Made by a program: the position numbers and the translations under genes. Shown here piece after piece: positions 45,496 through 55,584 of a stretch of DNA of 64,000 nucleotides. Positions within the stretch are counted from its first letter, which is position 1, and each line of letters opens with the position of its first letter. The DNA is from Corticibacter populi (GTDB lineage: Bacteria > Pseudomonadota > Gammaproteobacteria > Burkholderiales > Burkholderiaceae_C), in the NCBI RefSeq assembly GCF_004217315.1, contig NZ_SGWR01000003.1, positions 248,001 to 312,000 on the forward strand. The letters are read 5' to 3'. Below the pieces are notes generated by a model. It ran no database searches. It was not told where the DNA came from and saw only the letters and a program-made list of their open reading frames with translations.

Positions 45496-46290
45496 ATGAA
45501 CGACTTCCTGCGCTATCAGCAGACGGGCCATGTAGTTACTCTGACGATGGATCAGCCCGAGCGGCGCAATCCATTGACCGGCAACAGTGCGGTGCAAGAG
45601 TTCGTCGCAGCGATCGAGCGCATCCAGCATGACGCGAGTGTGCGGGCAGTCATCCTGACGGGGGCCGGGACGGTGTTTTCTGCCGGCGGCGACATCCGGG
45701 CCATGCAGGCACAGGCCGATCCGCGTGTCGAGCCGCTGCGCATTCGGCAGGACTACCGCGATGGCATCCAGCGTTTGCCGCTGGCTCTGTTCAACCTGGA
45801 GGTTCCGGTGATTGCGGCGGTCAATGGGCCGGCCATCGGCGCGGGTCTTGACTTGGCGTGCATGTGCGATCTGCGCATCGCGTCGGAGCAGGCTCGCTTT
45901 GCCGAGAGTTTCGTGAAGCTGGGCATCATCCCCGGCGATGGTGGAGCCTGGCTGCTGCCGCGCGTGATCGGCATGGCGCGTGCTGCCGAACTGACCTTCA
46001 CCGCCGAGATCATCGATGCGCAGCGCGCGCTGGAATGGGGACTGGTCTCGCGTGTCGTGCCGCACGATCAGCTCATGGCGGCGGCGCAGGAGTTGGCGGC
46101 GCGCATCACCGCGCATCCACCGCAAGCGATGCGGATGACCAAACGCCTGATGCGCGAAGCCATGCATACGCGCCTGGACACCTTGCTGGAAATGTCGGCG
46201 GCATTCCAGGCCCTGGCCCACAAGACGCCAGAGCACGCCGAAGCCGTCGCCGCGTTCCTCGAAAAGCGCGCGCCCAACTTCGACCGCTGA
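45496..46290 (+). CDS. Enoyl-CoA hydratase/isomerase family protein
   Basis: Crotonase of 264 residues, with VVTLTMDQPERRNPLTGNSA, VFSAGGDIRAMQ (oxyanion segment one) and AVNGPAIGAGLDLACMCDLRIA (segment two). FVKLGIIPGDGGAWLLPRV has the Gly-Asp-Gly pattern of hydratases with a replaced second Glu. A GGAGAGCAGT ribosome-binding site precedes the ATG. The promoter region upstream is very AT-rich. Followed nine bases later by a LysR gene on the same strand. Confidence 0.9.
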   Translation: MNDFLRYQQTGHVVTLTMDQPERRNPLTGNSAVQEFVAAIERIQHDASVRAVILTGAGTVFSAGGDIRAMQAQADPRVEPLRIRQDYRDGIQRLPLALFNLEVPVIAAVNGPAIGAGLDLACMCDLRIASEQARFAESFVKLGIIPGDGGAWLLPRVIGMARAAELTFTAEIIDAQRALEWGLVSRVVPHDQLMAAAQELAARITAHPPQAMRMTKRLMREAMHTRLDTLLEMSAAFQALAHKTPEHAEAVAAFLEKRAPNFDR

Positions 46291-46299
46291 AGCCCTCGT

Positions 46300-47241
46300 A
46301 TGAAGCAGACCGATCTGGGAGAGTCTCCATACAGCGGGCCGATACTGGACATGAAGCGCATACGCCAGTTCATGGTGCTGGCGCAAACGCTGAATTTCCG
46401 GCGTGCGGCGGAGCGTTTGCATATGGCGCAGCCGCCTCTGACGGTGTCGATCCAGAAGCTGGAGTCCGATCTGGGCGTCAGATTGTTCGAGCGCGGTGGC
46501 GCAGGGGGTGTCACGCTCACCGTTGCGGGCCAGGCGGCCTTGGTGGAAGCGCGCCGTTTGTTGTTCCACAACAGCCAGTTGATTGCGACGGTGCAAGCGA
46601 CTGCGGCAGGTACGGGCGGGTGCCTGCGCATCGGTTTTGTCGGCTCGACCACCCATGGCGTGCTGCAGCGGATCGTTCGGCAGTTCCGTGCCGATTTCCC
46701 GGCGGTCCAACTGGTGTTGAAGGAGGCGACCTCGGTGCAGATCGCCGACCGAGTCGAGCGTGGAGAGCTCGACGTAGGCTTGGTGCGCACACCCCTGATG
46801 GCCTCTGCCCAGGTCCGGTTGAAGCCGCTGCTCACGGAGCGCTTCGTGGCTGCAGTGCCGCTGGGAAACGCGCTGACGGCCCATGCCGAGCTCCGCATGG
46901 ACATGCTGGCTGGCGAGCCATTCGTGTTCTACACCCGCGGCGATGCCGCCGGCTTGCAGGCCATGGCCATGCTGGCGTGCCAGCAGGCGGGTTTCCTGCC
47001 CCGCATTGCCCAGGAGGCCACCCAGGTGCAGACCGTACTCTCCCTGGTCGAGAGTGGCTTGGGCGTGGCCCTGGTGCCATCGATCATGCAGAACAGCCCG
47101 AATCCGGGCGTGGCGTACCGGGCGATCCACGACATCGCGCCGGCGGCCGACATCGGCTTGGCGCTGCTCGTGCCCGAAATGGCCAATCCAGCGGTGCCGG
47201 GCTTCCAGGAGGCCGCGCTGAAGTGTTTTGCGGTGGGGTAA
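46300..47241 (+). CDS. LysR-type regulator (CatM/BenM-like group)
   Basis: The winged-helix domain is MKRIRQFMVLAQTLNFRRAA and LHMAQPPLTVSIQKLESDLG; the QPPLTVSI recognition helix is like that of the CatM/BenM group, which respond to aromatic breakdown products. The effector domain includes RIGFVGSTTHGVLQRI and VESGLGVALVPSIMQ. Start 46300 gives 313 residues; ATG 46351 gives 296 and starts nearer the family norm, with neither preceded by a good Shine-Dalgarno. It lies between the crotonase and nitronate monooxygenase genes. Confidence 0.87.
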   Translation: MKQTDLGESPYSGPILDMKRIRQFMVLAQTLNFRRAAERLHMAQPPLTVSIQKLESDLGVRLFERGGAGGVTLTVAGQAALVEARRLLFHNSQLIATVQATAAGTGGCLRIGFVGSTTHGVLQRIVRQFRADFPAVQLVLKEATSVQIADRVERGELDVGLVRTPLMASAQVRLKPLLTERFVAAVPLGNALTAHAELRMDMLAGEPFVFYTRGDAAGLQAMAMLACQQAGFLPRIAQEATQVQTVLSLVESGLGVALVPSIMQNSPNPGVAYRAIHDIAPAADIGLALLVPEMANPAVPGFQEAALKCFAVG

Positions 47242-47321
47242 GTGCCACCGATTGACGCTTTCATGGCTCACCCGTGCTGGCCGATCCACACGGAACAACT
47301 CGAGTATCAAGGAGATTAACC

Positions 47322-48299
47322 ATGCACAGATTTCCCGGCGCATTGGCGCGGATGCCATTGCCGATCATAGGCTCGCCAATGTTCATCGTCAGCACGCCCA
47401 AGTTGGTCGTTGCCCAGTGCACGGCCGGCGTCGTCGGCGCCATGCCTGCACTCAACGCCAGACCAACGGCGCAGTTGGACGAGTGGCTGGCCGAGATTAC
47501 CGAGGCTTTGGCTGCGCACGACCGCGCCCATCCCACCCGTCCTACGGCCCCTTTCGCCATCAACCAGATCGTGCACAAAAGCAATAGCCGCTTGGAACAG
47601 GACATGGCGCTGTGCGCCAAGTACCGGGTGCCCATCGTCATCACCAGCCTGGGTGCGCGCGAAGACGTCAACCACGCCGTGCACGCCTGGGGTGGGGTGG
47701 TCATGCACGACGTGGTCAACAACGCCTTTGCCCACAAGGCGATGGAGAAGGGCGCCGACGGCTTGATCGCCGTGGCTGCGGGTGCGGGCGGACACGCCAG
47801 TGTGAAAAGCCCGTTTGCGTTGCTGCAGGAAATCCGGGAATGGTTCGACGGACCACTGGCGTTGTCGGGCGCCATTGCCACCGGCAGCGCGATACTGGCA
47901 GCGCAGGCCATGGGCGCCGATTTTGCCTACATCGGTTCGGCCTTCATCGCCACGCATGAGGCAAGGGCGGTCGACGCCTATAAGGCCATGCTCCTGGCGA
48001 GCACCTCTGACGACATCGTCTACAGCAATTTCTACACTGGCGTGCACGGCAACTATCTCAAGGGCAGCATCCGCAACGCCGGCATGGATCCCGATGCCCT
48101 GCCGGCCAGCGACCCCAGCAAAATGGATTTCAGTACGCGCGATGGCAGCAAGGCCTGGCGCGATATCTGGGGGTGTGGCCAGGGCATTGGTGTGATCAAA
48201 GGCGTGGTGCCTGCAGCCGTATTGATTCAGCGCCTTGTGCAGCAGTACGAAGATGCCCGGCAGCGGCTCATCGCACCTCAGGCTGCCATGTTGCGTTGA
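47322..48299 (+). CDS. Nitronate monooxygenase / 2-nitropropane dioxygenase family FMN protein
   Basis: FMN-dependent TIM-barrel enzyme of 325 residues. PLPIIGSPMFIVSTPKLVVA is the FMN-binding N-terminus, GGVVMHDVVNNAFAHKAMEKG and DGLIAVAAGAGGHAS contain the phosphate-binding and catalytic-His region, and LSGAIATGSAILAAQAMGAD completes the site. The AAGGAGATTAACC ribosome-binding site fixes the start at 47322. It could oxidise nitroalkanes, or be an enoyl-reductase or NADH:quinone reductase of the same fold. The neighbouring crotonase argues for an acyl-CoA role. Confidence 0.86.
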   Translation: MHRFPGALARMPLPIIGSPMFIVSTPKLVVAQCTAGVVGAMPALNARPTAQLDEWLAEITEALAAHDRAHPTRPTAPFAINQIVHKSNSRLEQDMALCAKYRVPIVITSLGAREDVNHAVHAWGGVVMHDVVNNAFAHKAMEKGADGLIAVAAGAGGHASVKSPFALLQEIREWFDGPLALSGAIATGSAILAAQAMGADFAYIGSAFIATHEARAVDAYKAMLLASTSDDIVYSNFYTGVHGNYLKGSIRNAGMDPDALPASDPSKMDFSTRDGSKAWRDIWGCGQGIGVIKGVVPAAVLIQRLVQQYEDARQRLIAPQAAMLR

Positions 48300-48358
48300 T
48301 GGATCTGGCTATCGCCGCCGCTGGGCCGATGCCCTGCATATCAAGAGCCCGCAGCGCC

Positions 48359-49306
48359 TCAAGGTAGGCTGAGCGTTTCGTTCGATAGCTCGCCGATCAG
48401 ATCCTTGAGAAACGCCTGTGCCGCGCGCGGCAGCTCGCGGCCGGCCAGGGTCTGCACTTCCAGGTTGCGCATGGCAAAACCCTGGTCACGCAGCGCCACG
48501 GCAGCGAGTTCGCCACGCGCCACCTGGTTGCGGATCGAGATCTGGCTGGCGATGGTGACGCCATCGTGGTCGCGCAGGAACCCGAACAGGCCGGTGATGT
48601 AGTTGCTGGTCAGTGCCGGGCTGATGGCCACGCGCTTGCGGCTGCAGACGATGTCGAACAACTGGCGCACCGTGGTGTCAGGCGCGGGCAGGGCCAGCGG
48701 CCAGGCCGCCATCTGCGAGACGCTGATGCGCTTTTGTGCCGCGAGCGGATGGCCCTTGCGCATCACCGCGTAGATCGGCGCCGGACGTACCAGCTCGACA
48801 CAGATGTCCTTCTCCACCGAGAGCGTGAACGTCAGGCCGATGTCGGCATCGCTCTGGAGCACGCGCCGGGACACCTCCGCCGGCGCCAGCACGTCCAGGT
48901 TGAACTGCACGCCTGGGTTGCCTTGCTGGAAGGTGGCGATCAACTGCGGCAGGAACTCCATGCCGAAGCCTTCGGAGGTGGCCACGCGCACCCGGCCGCG
49001 CTGCAGCCCCTGCAGGGCCTGGATGTCGTGCGCCACGCGCTCGCTGTCGTGCGCGAGCTTGATGGCGTAGTTGGCCAGCAGCTCGCCGGCGGCGCTGAGC
49101 ACCATGCCGCGCGGACGGCGCTCGAACAGGCTCACATTCAGGCGCTCTTCGAGCTGCGTGATGTGGCGGCTGATGGCCGAGCCGGCCACGTTCAGGCGCT
49201 GCGAGGCCTCGGCGATGGAGCCGGTGCGCACCACCTCCAGGAAGTAGCGCATCGAGGTGTCCTGCAGGTAGCGCGAGAGCAGGGCGGGGGGGCGGTGGTC
49301 TGGCAT
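48359..49306 (-). CDS. LysR-type regulator, divergent from the peptide transporter
   Basis: A 315-residue LysR protein: YFLEVVRTGSIAEASQRLNV and GSAISRHITQLEERLNVSLFE form the winged helix. The effector domain includes VRVATSEGFGMEFLPQLIA. It is divergent from the dpp-like operon, whose first gene starts 140 bases away, and probably controls it. Confidence 0.88.
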   Translation of the reverse strand: MPDHRPPALLSRYLQDTSMRYFLEVVRTGSIAEASQRLNVAGSAISRHITQLEERLNVSLFERRPRGMVLSAAGELLANYAIKLAHDSERVAHDIQALQGLQRGRVRVATSEGFGMEFLPQLIATFQQGNPGVQFNLDVLAPAEVSRRVLQSDADIGLTFTLSVEKDICVELVRPAPIYAVMRKGHPLAAQKRISVSQMAAWPLALPAPDTTVRQLFDIVCSRKRVAISPALTSNYITGLFGFLRDHDGVTIASQISIRNQVARGELAAVALRDQGFAMRNLEVQTLAGRELPRAAQAFLKDLIGELSNETLSLP

Positions 49307-49446
49307 GGCGAGGGGCTGGAGGGGTTGTTTGCATTGCCATTATGAGAATGAATTGGTATTAAAACAATATGTTTTGGCAATGGTTTGTGGCATTTGTCTT
49401 GCGTCGGTGACGGCATCTCCATGCGTCACGTGATGAAAGGTCCGAT

Positions 49447-50982
49447 ATGAAGCAAGCAACTCCTCTTTGGGTGCGCCGTTTGGGTGCAGCACTGGCACTG
49501 GGCTTGTGCACGACTGCCTCGGTGTGGGCTGGCAAGGCCAATGACACATTGGTCTATGCCTCCGACAGCGAGGTCGAGAACATCAGCCCCTACCACAACA
49601 ACATGCGCGAGGGCGTGATCCTCTCGCACATGGCCTGGGACACGCTGATCTACCGCGATCCGCACAGCGGCGAGTACAAGCCGCAACTGGCCACGAAGTG
49701 GGAGTGGGAGTCGCCCACCGCGTTGGTGCTGGACCTGCGCGACGGTGTGACCTTCCACAACGGCGATGCCTTCGGTGCCGACGACGTGGTCTACACCTTC
49801 AACGTCGTCACCGGCCCGGATGCAAAGATCACCACGCGCCAGAACACCGGCTGGATCGACCACGTCGAGAAGCTCGGCAACACGCAGGTGCGCATCGTGC
49901 TGAAGGCCCCGTTCCCGGCCGCGCTGGAGTACCTGGCCGGTCCGACGCCGATCTTCCCCGCCGCCTACGTCGAGAAGGTCGGTCTGGAGGGCTTCAGCAA
50001 GGCGCCGGTGGGCACCGGGCCATACCGCATCACCGCGGTGCAGCCAGGGCAGGGCGTGACGATGGAGAAGTTCGACGGCTACTTTGCCGCCAGTGCCAAG
50101 GGCCAGCCGGCCATCGGCAAGGTGGTGTTCAAGGTGATCCGCGATCCGGAGGCGCGTGCGGCGCAACTGATGACCGGCGAGGTCGACTGGATCTGGCGCG
50201 TGCCGGCCGACCAGGCCGATGCGATGGGGGCGATGCCGCAGCTTGCGGTGCTGAGCGACGAGACCATGCGCGTGGGTTTTCTGACGCTCAACAACCATGG
50301 TGAGTCGCCGGCCAGCGCGCCGTTCAAGGACGTGCGTGTGCGCCAGGCCGTCAACCATGCCATCAACCGCGAGGCGATTGCCGCCAATCTGGTGCGCGGC
50401 GGCAGCCAGGTGGTGCATGCGCCGTGCTTTCGCACCCAGTTCGGGTGCGAGACGGCAGGCGTGACGCAATATGCGTACGACCCGGCCAAGGCCAAGGCGC
50501 TGCTGGCCGAGGCCGGCTACCCCGACGGCTTCGAGACCGACTTGTGGGCCTACCGTGAGCGCGAGTACGCCGAGGCCATGATTGGCGATTTGCGCAAGGC
50601 CGGCATCCGCGCCCGCTTGCACTTCGTGCAGTACCCGGCGATGCGGGCCGAGGCGGCCTCCGGCCGCGCGGCGATGACCTTCCAGGCCTGGGGCTCGTAC
50701 TCGGTCAACGATGCCTCGGCTTTCGTCGGCAACTACTTCACCGGCGGCCCGGACGACACCGCCAAGGATCCGCAGGTGATCGAGCTGGTGCAGGCCGGCA
50801 ACACCGCCATCGAGCCCGAGGTGCGCAAGCAGAAGTATGCCCAGGCGCTGGACCGCATCAGCGCCGAGGCGATGTGGGCGCCGCTGTTCAGCTACTCGGT
50901 GAACTACGCCTTCACGTCCGATCTGCAGTTCGAGGCTTTCCCCGACGAGCTGCCGCGCTTCTTCCTCTCCAGCTGGAAATGA
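49447..50982 (+). CDS. ABC transporter substrate-binding protein, dipeptide/oligopeptide family
   Basis: Periplasmic family 5 binding protein, 511 residues. A Sec signal peptide (KQATPLWVRRLGAALALGL) ends near SVWAGK. The SBP5 signature is visible: NMREGVILSHMAWDTLIYRD, LRDGVTFHNGDAFGADDVVYTF and VRQAVNHAINREAIAANLVRGG. First gene of a five-gene operon with two permeases and two ATPases. The substrate could be a peptide, nickel complex, glutathione or opine; the divergent LysR gene favours a catabolic substrate. Confidence 0.92.
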   Translation: MKQATPLWVRRLGAALALGLCTTASVWAGKANDTLVYASDSEVENISPYHNNMREGVILSHMAWDTLIYRDPHSGEYKPQLATKWEWESPTALVLDLRDGVTFHNGDAFGADDVVYTFNVVTGPDAKITTRQNTGWIDHVEKLGNTQVRIVLKAPFPAALEYLAGPTPIFPAAYVEKVGLEGFSKAPVGTGPYRITAVQPGQGVTMEKFDGYFAASAKGQPAIGKVVFKVIRDPEARAAQLMTGEVDWIWRVPADQADAMGAMPQLAVLSDETMRVGFLTLNNHGESPASAPFKDVRVRQAVNHAINREAIAANLVRGGSQVVHAPCFRTQFGCETAGVTQYAYDPAKAKALLAEAGYPDGFETDLWAYREREYAEAMIGDLRKAGIRARLHFVQYPAMRAEAASGRAAMTFQAWGSYSVNDASAFVGNYFTGGPDDTAKDPQVIELVQAGNTAIEPEVRKQKYAQALDRISAEAMWAPLFSYSVNYAFTSDLQFEAFPDELPRFFLSSWK

Positions 50983-51004
50983 TGGTCTGCAGGAGGGCCA
51001 TGCC

Positions 51005-51922
51005 ATGCTGATCTATGTGTTTCGCCGCCTGCTGGTGGCGCTGAGTGTGGTGCTGACGGTGGCGGTGGTCAGCTTCATGCTGTTGCATCTCTCGGGCGAC
51101 CTGGCCGCGGCGATTGCGGGGCCGGAGTCCAGCGCCGCCGACATCGAGGCGATCCGCGTGCAGCACGGGCTGGACCGGCCCGTCATCGAGCAGTTCGGCA
51201 GTTGGTTCTGGTCGGCGTTGCGGCTGGATTTCGGCCAGTCGTACTACTTCCCCAACCCGGTGATGGAGCTGATCGCCGAGCGCCTGCCGATTACCCTCAA
51301 GCTCGGTACGGTGGCGCTCGCGCTGGCGCTGCTGGTGGCGATTCCGCTGGGCGTGGCCGCCGCCGTCTGGCGCGATACCTGGATCGACCGCAGCGCGCTG
51401 GGCGTGGCGGTGATCGGCCAGGCCATGCCCAACTTCTGGTTCGCGCTGACGCTGATCGTGATCTTCTCGGTCACGCTCAAGTGGCTGCCGGTGGCCGGCA
51501 ACGCCACCTGGCTGCACTTCGTGCTGCCGGCGGTGGCGCTGGGCTACTACGCCATGCCATCGATCATGCGGCTGACGCGCGCGGGCATGCTCGACGTGCT
51601 GGGCTCGGATTACATCCGCACCGCCCGCGCCAAGGGCCTGAGCCGCCCGCGCGTGGTCTTCAAGCACGCGCTGCGCAACGCCATCATCCCGGTGGTGGCG
51701 CTGGCGGCGGTGGAGCTGGGCTTCATGCTCGGCGGCTCGGTGGTGATCGAGTCGGTCTACTCGCTGCAGGGCCTGGGCCAGCTCGCCTGGGATTCGATTG
51801 CCCGCAACGACTACCCCGTGGTGCAGGCGGTGGTGCTGATCATCGCCGTCTTCTACATCGCCCTGACCTTCCTGGCCGACGTGCTCAACGCCTTGCTCGA
51901 TCCGCGCATCCGTACCCGCTGA
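51005..51922 (+). CDS. ABC transporter permease, DppB-like
   Basis: Inner-membrane permease of 305 residues. MLIYVFRRLLVALSVVLTVAVVSF is the first helix. The EAA loop is RTARAKGLSRPRVVFKHALRNAIIP, followed by GGSVVIESVYSLQGLGQLAW. Typical six-helix DppB plan with a periplasmic domain between helices one and two. Confidence 0.93.
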   Translation: MLIYVFRRLLVALSVVLTVAVVSFMLLHLSGDLAAAIAGPESSAADIEAIRVQHGLDRPVIEQFGSWFWSALRLDFGQSYYFPNPVMELIAERLPITLKLGTVALALALLVAIPLGVAAAVWRDTWIDRSALGVAVIGQAMPNFWFALTLIVIFSVTLKWLPVAGNATWLHFVLPAVALGYYAMPSIMRLTRAGMLDVLGSDYIRTARAKGLSRPRVVFKHALRNAIIPVVALAAVELGFMLGGSVVIESVYSLQGLGQLAWDSIARNDYPVVQAVVLIIAVFYIALTFLADVLNALLDPRIRTR

Positions 51923-51932
51923 GGAATCCTCC

Positions 51933-52850
51933 ATGACAACGACCACCCCACTTGCTCCCGCCGTCGCCAGCGCCTTGACGACCGCGGCCGAGCCAGGTCC
52001 ATGGCGCCGCATCCTGCGGCGCATGCTGGGCCACCGCGGCTTCATCCTGGGCGCGCTGGTGCTGGCGGTGATCGCCATCGCGGCGCTGCTGGCGCCCTGG
52101 CTGGCTCCGCACGATCCCTACGCGCAAGACGTCACGCGGCGGTTGATCCCGCCGGTGTGGAACGCCAAAGGCAGCTGGGAGCACGTGCTGGGCACCGACA
52201 ACCTCGGGCGCGACTACCTCAGCCGCCTGCTGTTCGGCGCCCGCGTATCGCTGCTGATCGGCTTGTCGGTGGCCTGCATCTCGGGCCTGATCGGCACCAC
52301 CATGGGCGTGCTGGCCGGCTACTACGGTGGCCGGGTCGATGCGGTGGTGAGCTACCTCATCACCACGCGCCTGGCGATGCCGGTGGTGCTGGTGGCGCTG
52401 GCCATGGCCTCGCTGGTGGGCGGCTCGGTGACGGTGGTGATCGTGCTGCTGGGCCTGCTGCTGTGGGACCGCTTCGCCATCGTCACGCGCTCGGTCACGC
52501 AGCAGTTGCGCGATGCCGAGTTCATCGCCTCGGCCAAGACGCTGGGCGCCTCCACGCCCTACATCCTGCTGCGCGAGCTGCTGCCCAACATCATGGGCGC
52601 GCTCACCGTGGTGGCGACGCTGGAGATGGCGCACGCCATCCTGCTCGAAGCCACGCTGTCCTTCCTCGGCCTGGGCGTGCAGCCGCCCACGCCGTCGTGG
52701 GGCCTGATGGTCGCCGAAGGCAAGGCCTACATGTTCTTCCAGCCGTGGGTGATCCTGATCCCCGGCGTGGTACTGGCGGTGCTGGTGCTGGCCATCAACC
52801 TGGTGGGCGATGGCATCCGCGATCTCGCAACCCCCGACGGCCGCAGCTGA
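51933..52850 (+). CDS. ABC transporter permease, DppC-like
   Basis: Second permease, 305 residues, with the cytoplasmic N-terminus longer than in DppB, helix one at GALVLAVIAIAALLAPWL, GTDNLGRDYLSRLLFGARVSL (DppC signature), EAA loop at ASAKTLGASTPYILLRELLPN and the closing PTPSWGLMVAEGKAYM. Starts 10 bases after dppB and its stop region overlaps a possible ATG of the ATPase gene. Confidence 0.93.
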   Translation: MTTTTPLAPAVASALTTAAEPGPWRRILRRMLGHRGFILGALVLAVIAIAALLAPWLAPHDPYAQDVTRRLIPPVWNAKGSWEHVLGTDNLGRDYLSRLLFGARVSLLIGLSVACISGLIGTTMGVLAGYYGGRVDAVVSYLITTRLAMPVVLVALAMASLVGGSVTVVIVLLGLLLWDRFAIVTRSVTQQLRDAEFIASAKTLGASTPYILLRELLPNIMGALTVVATLEMAHAILLEATLSFLGLGVQPPTPSWGLMVAEGKAYMFFQPWVILIPGVVLAVLVLAINLVGDGIRDLATPDGRS

Positions 52851-52876
52851 TGGCCGCAATCGACAGGAGTACAAGC

Positions 52877-53896
52877 ATGAGCCAAACCACGAGCCAAACC
52901 ATCCTCGACGTGAAAAACCTGCGCGTGGCGCTGCCCACGCCGCGCGGCGAACTGCAGGCGGTGCGCGGCATCGACCTGCAGGTGCAGCGCGGCGAAATGC
53001 TGTGCCTGGTGGGCGAATCGGGCTGCGGCAAGTCCATGACCTCGCTGGCGCTGATGGGCCTGCTGCCCGCCAAAGCCAAGCGCACCGCCGAGCGCATGGA
53101 ATTCTGCGGCGAGAACCTGCTGGTGCTGTCCGAGCGCCAGCTCACGCGGGTGCGCGGCGCGCGCATGTCGATGATCTTCCAGGAGCCGATGACCTCGCTC
53201 AACCCCTCGTTCACGCTGGGCGACCAGCTCTGCGAGGCCATGCTGGCGCACCGCAAGGTCAGCCGTGCCCAGGCGCGCGAGCGTGCCGTCTACCTGCTCG
53301 AACGCGCCGGCGTGCCGATGGCCGCCGACCGGCTGCGGCAGTATCCGCACCAGCTCTCGGGCGGGCTGCGCCAGCGCGTGATGATTGCCATGGCGCTGAT
53401 GTGCGAGCCCGCGCTGATCATCGCCGATGAGCCCACCACCGCGCTGGACGTGACCATCCAGGCGCAGATCCTGCGGCTGCTGCGCGAGCTGCAGCAGGAG
53501 TTCGGCACCGCCGTGGTCTTCATCACCCACGATCTGGGCGTGGTCGCGCGCATCGCCGATCGGGTGGCCGTGATGTACGCCGGCCAGGTGGTCGAGACCG
53601 CGCCGGTGCGTGCGCTCTACGAGCAGCCCAGCCATCCCTACACGCGCGGCCTGCTCGGCTGCATTCCGGTGCGCGGGCGCACTGCGCCGGGCAGCCGGCT
53701 GCAGGCCATCCCCGGCGTGGTGCCCAGCCTGATCGGCGGTGTGCAGGGCTGTGCCTTTGCCAACCGCTGCGCCCACGCCAACAGCAGCGGCTGCGCCGCG
53801 ACCGCGCCCGAGTTGCTGCCGCTGCCCGGTGCCGTGGCGCACAGCGTGCGCTGCAGCCGTGCCATCGAACAAGCTGGCCTCAAGGCCGTCGCCTGA
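52877..53896 (+). CDS. ABC transporter ATP-binding protein, DppD-like
   Basis: ATPase of 339 residues with Walker A (GESGCGKSM), Q-loop ([15 protein letters not shown]), the ABC signature [15 protein letters not shown], Walker B ([12 protein letters not shown]) and H-loop ([25 protein letters not shown]). The C-terminus has the oligopeptide-ABC cysteine cluster ([17 protein letters not shown], then C near SVRCSR), which may hold an iron-sulfur cluster in Dpp/Opp ATPases. ATG 52877 has GGAG upstream; ATG 52850 is an alternative. Confidence 0.92.
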   Translation: MSQTTSQTILDVKNLRVALPTPRGELQAVRGIDLQVQRGEMLCLVGESGCGKSMTSLALMGLLPAKAKRTAERMEFCGENLLVLSERQLTRVRGARMSMIFQEPMTSLNPSFTLGDQLCEAMLAHRKVSRAQARERAVYLLERAGVPMAADRLRQYPHQLSGGLRQRVMIAMALMCEPALIIADEPTTALDVTIQAQILRLLRELQQEFGTAVVFITHDLGVVARIADRVAVMYAGQVVETAPVRALYEQPSHPYTRGLLGCIPVRGRTAPGSRLQAIPGVVPSLIGGVQGCAFANRCAHANSSGCAATAPELLPLPGAVAHSVRCSRAIEQAGLKAVA

Positions 53897-53914
53897 ACCT
53901 TGTGGAGAGCCTGC

Positions 53915-54793
53915 ATGACGACTTCTATTACCCCTTCCCGCGACCTCGATAGCGACACCGACGCACCCATCGTGCTGGAACTGTGCGACCTCACCCGCAG
54001 CTTCAAACTCAAGCGCGGCCTGTTCAAGACACCCGGAGAAATCCTGGCCGTCAACCACGTCTCGCTGCGCTTGCGCCGTGGCGAGACGCTGGGGCTGGTG
54101 GGCGAATCTGGCTGCGGCAAGAGCACGTTGGCCAAGATGCTGCTGGGCCTGCTCGAACCCAGCTCCGGCAACGTGCTGATCCACGGCAAGGAGGTCGATC
54201 CGCGCCAGCGCCACGCCAACGCGCGCCACATCCAGCCGATCTTCCAGGATCCGTACTCATCGCTGAACCCGCGCCACACCATCGAGCGCATCGTCGGCCT
54301 GCCGCTGCGCCTGCACGGCGTGGGCGATGCCGCCTCGCAGCGCAGCGTGGTGCGCGAGATGCTCGATCGCGTCGGCATGCCGCAGCGCACGCTCAGCCAG
54401 TATCCCGGCCAGCTCTCGGGCGGCCAGCGCCAACGCGTGGCGATTGCGCGCGCGCTGATCCTGCAGCCCGACATCCTGATCTGCGACGAGCCGACCTCGG
54501 CGCTGGACGTCTCGGTGCAGGCGCAAATCCTCAACCTGCTGATGGACCTGAAGGCCGAGCTGGGCCTGAGCTACCTGTTCATCAGCCACGACCTTGGCGT
54601 GGTCGAACACCTGGTCGACCGCGTTGCCGTGATGGTGCAAGGCCGCATCGTCGAGCAGGGCGAGCGCGCGCAGATCTTCGACCGGCCGGCCCATCCGTAC
54701 ACCCGCATGCTGCTCGATTCGGCCCTCACGCCCGAGCCGGGGCTGGGCATCCCGGACATCCGGCGCGACGCCGTGCTGGCTGCGGCGGTATAA
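53915..54793 (+). CDS. ABC transporter ATP-binding protein, DppF-like
   Basis: Second ATPase, 292 residues: Walker [13 protein letters not shown]-loop [14 protein letters not shown], signature [15 protein letters not shown], Walker [12 protein letters not shown] and H-loop ISHDLGVV. It lacks the C-terminal cysteine cluster found in DppD and is shorter than usual DppF (about 330), because the stop codon TAA (54791-54793) is part of the tip of a miniature inverted-repeat element. The family C-terminus may thus have been truncated by that insertion. Confidence 0.9.
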   Translation: MTTSITPSRDLDSDTDAPIVLELCDLTRSFKLKRGLFKTPGEILAVNHVSLRLRRGETLGLVGESGCGKSTLAKMLLGLLEPSSGNVLIHGKEVDPRQRHANARHIQPIFQDPYSSLNPRHTIERIVGLPLRLHGVGDAASQRSVVREMLDRVGMPQRTLSQYPGQLSGGQRQRVAIARALILQPDILICDEPTSALDVSVQAQILNLLMDLKAELGLSYLFISHDLGVVEHLVDRVAVMVQGRIVEQGERAQIFDRPAHPYTRMLLDSALTPEPGLGIPDIRRDAVLAAAV

Positions 54794-54957
54794 GAACCTG
54801 TTCATGATCTCTGTCGTGGTCGTGTGAAGGTGGTCTCGGGCGCTCTGCCGCGTTGCAAATCCTCGCGATACCACCCGGTATCGCTGCGGTTTGCGCCTTG
54901 CAGCCCATCCCGATCCACTCTTCACACGCCTCACGCAGAGACCATGAACAGGTTCTA
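54791..54957. mobile_element. Miniature inverted-repeat element, copy C
   Basis: The left end TAAGAACCTGTTCATGATCT and the inverted right end TTAGAACCTGTTCATGGTCT are near-identical terminal repeats, continuing through CGTGTGAAGGTGG / CGTGTGAAGAGTGG. The inside has a symmetric AAATCCTCGCGATACC..GGTATCGCTGCGGTTT stretch. It is about 167 bases long, non-coding, and supplies the TAA stop of the ATPase gene. Same terminal motif as copies A and B. Confidence 0.75.
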
Positions 54958-54993
54958 AGCCGCCTTCGGCGCGGCGGGGTGTGCCCGCCCGCC

Positions 54994-55500
54994 TCAATCG
55001 GCGGCGATGTCGGCCTGTGGCGCCTGCATCAACGCCTGCAATTGCGCCGGCGTGAGCTGGAACATCGCATGCGGATGGCCGGCGGCGGCCCAGATGGTGT
55101 CGAAGCGGGCAAGGTCCTGGTCGATCAACGCCACCACCGCCCGGGCGTGCGCCACCGGCGCCACGCCACCGATCGAAAAGCCGGTCTGCGCCTTCACGAA
55201 CGCGGCATCGGCACGCGCCAGTTCCTGCCCCTGGCCACACACCAGCGCCTGCACCTTGGCCGCATCGACGCGGTGGTCGCCGGCGGCCACCACCAGCACC
55301 GCCACCTCATCGGGCAGGCGGCGGAAGATGATGCTCTTGGCCACTTGCCCGACCTGCACGCCCAGCGTATCGGCAGCCTCCTGCGCGGTGCGGGTTGAAT
55401 CCTGCAGCAGCACCGGCAGGTGCGCATGGCCGCGCTGCTGCAGCCAGTCGGCCACGCGTTGCGCCCCTTTGGGCAGGGGCTTGAGTTCGGCTCCACACAT
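54994..55500 (-). CDS. YbaK/EbsC-type aminoacyl-tRNA deacylase
   Basis: Free-standing trans-editing domain, 168 residues, related to YbaK/ProX, which hydrolyses misacylated tRNA such as Cys- or Ala-tRNA-Pro. LGVQVGQVAKSIIFRRLPDEVAVLVVAAGD contains the conserved lysine, and FSIGGVAPVAHARAVVALIDQDL is the core motif. An N-terminal helix (RVADWLQQRGHAHLPVLLQDS) is typical. The tRNA specificity cannot be read from sequence. Confidence 0.87.
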   Translation of the reverse strand: MCGAELKPLPKGAQRVADWLQQRGHAHLPVLLQDSTRTAQEAADTLGVQVGQVAKSIIFRRLPDEVAVLVVAAGDHRVDAAKVQALVCGQGQELARADAAFVKAQTGFSIGGVAPVAHARAVVALIDQDLARFDTIWAAAGHPHAMFQLTPAQLQALMQAPQADIAAD

Positions 55501-55584
55501 GGTGTTTTTGATCCTGAAGGTTTGAGACGGGCGGTAATGTACTGCTGCCCGCCGGGCTGCAGCGCGACTGCCGTGCCTTTGGCC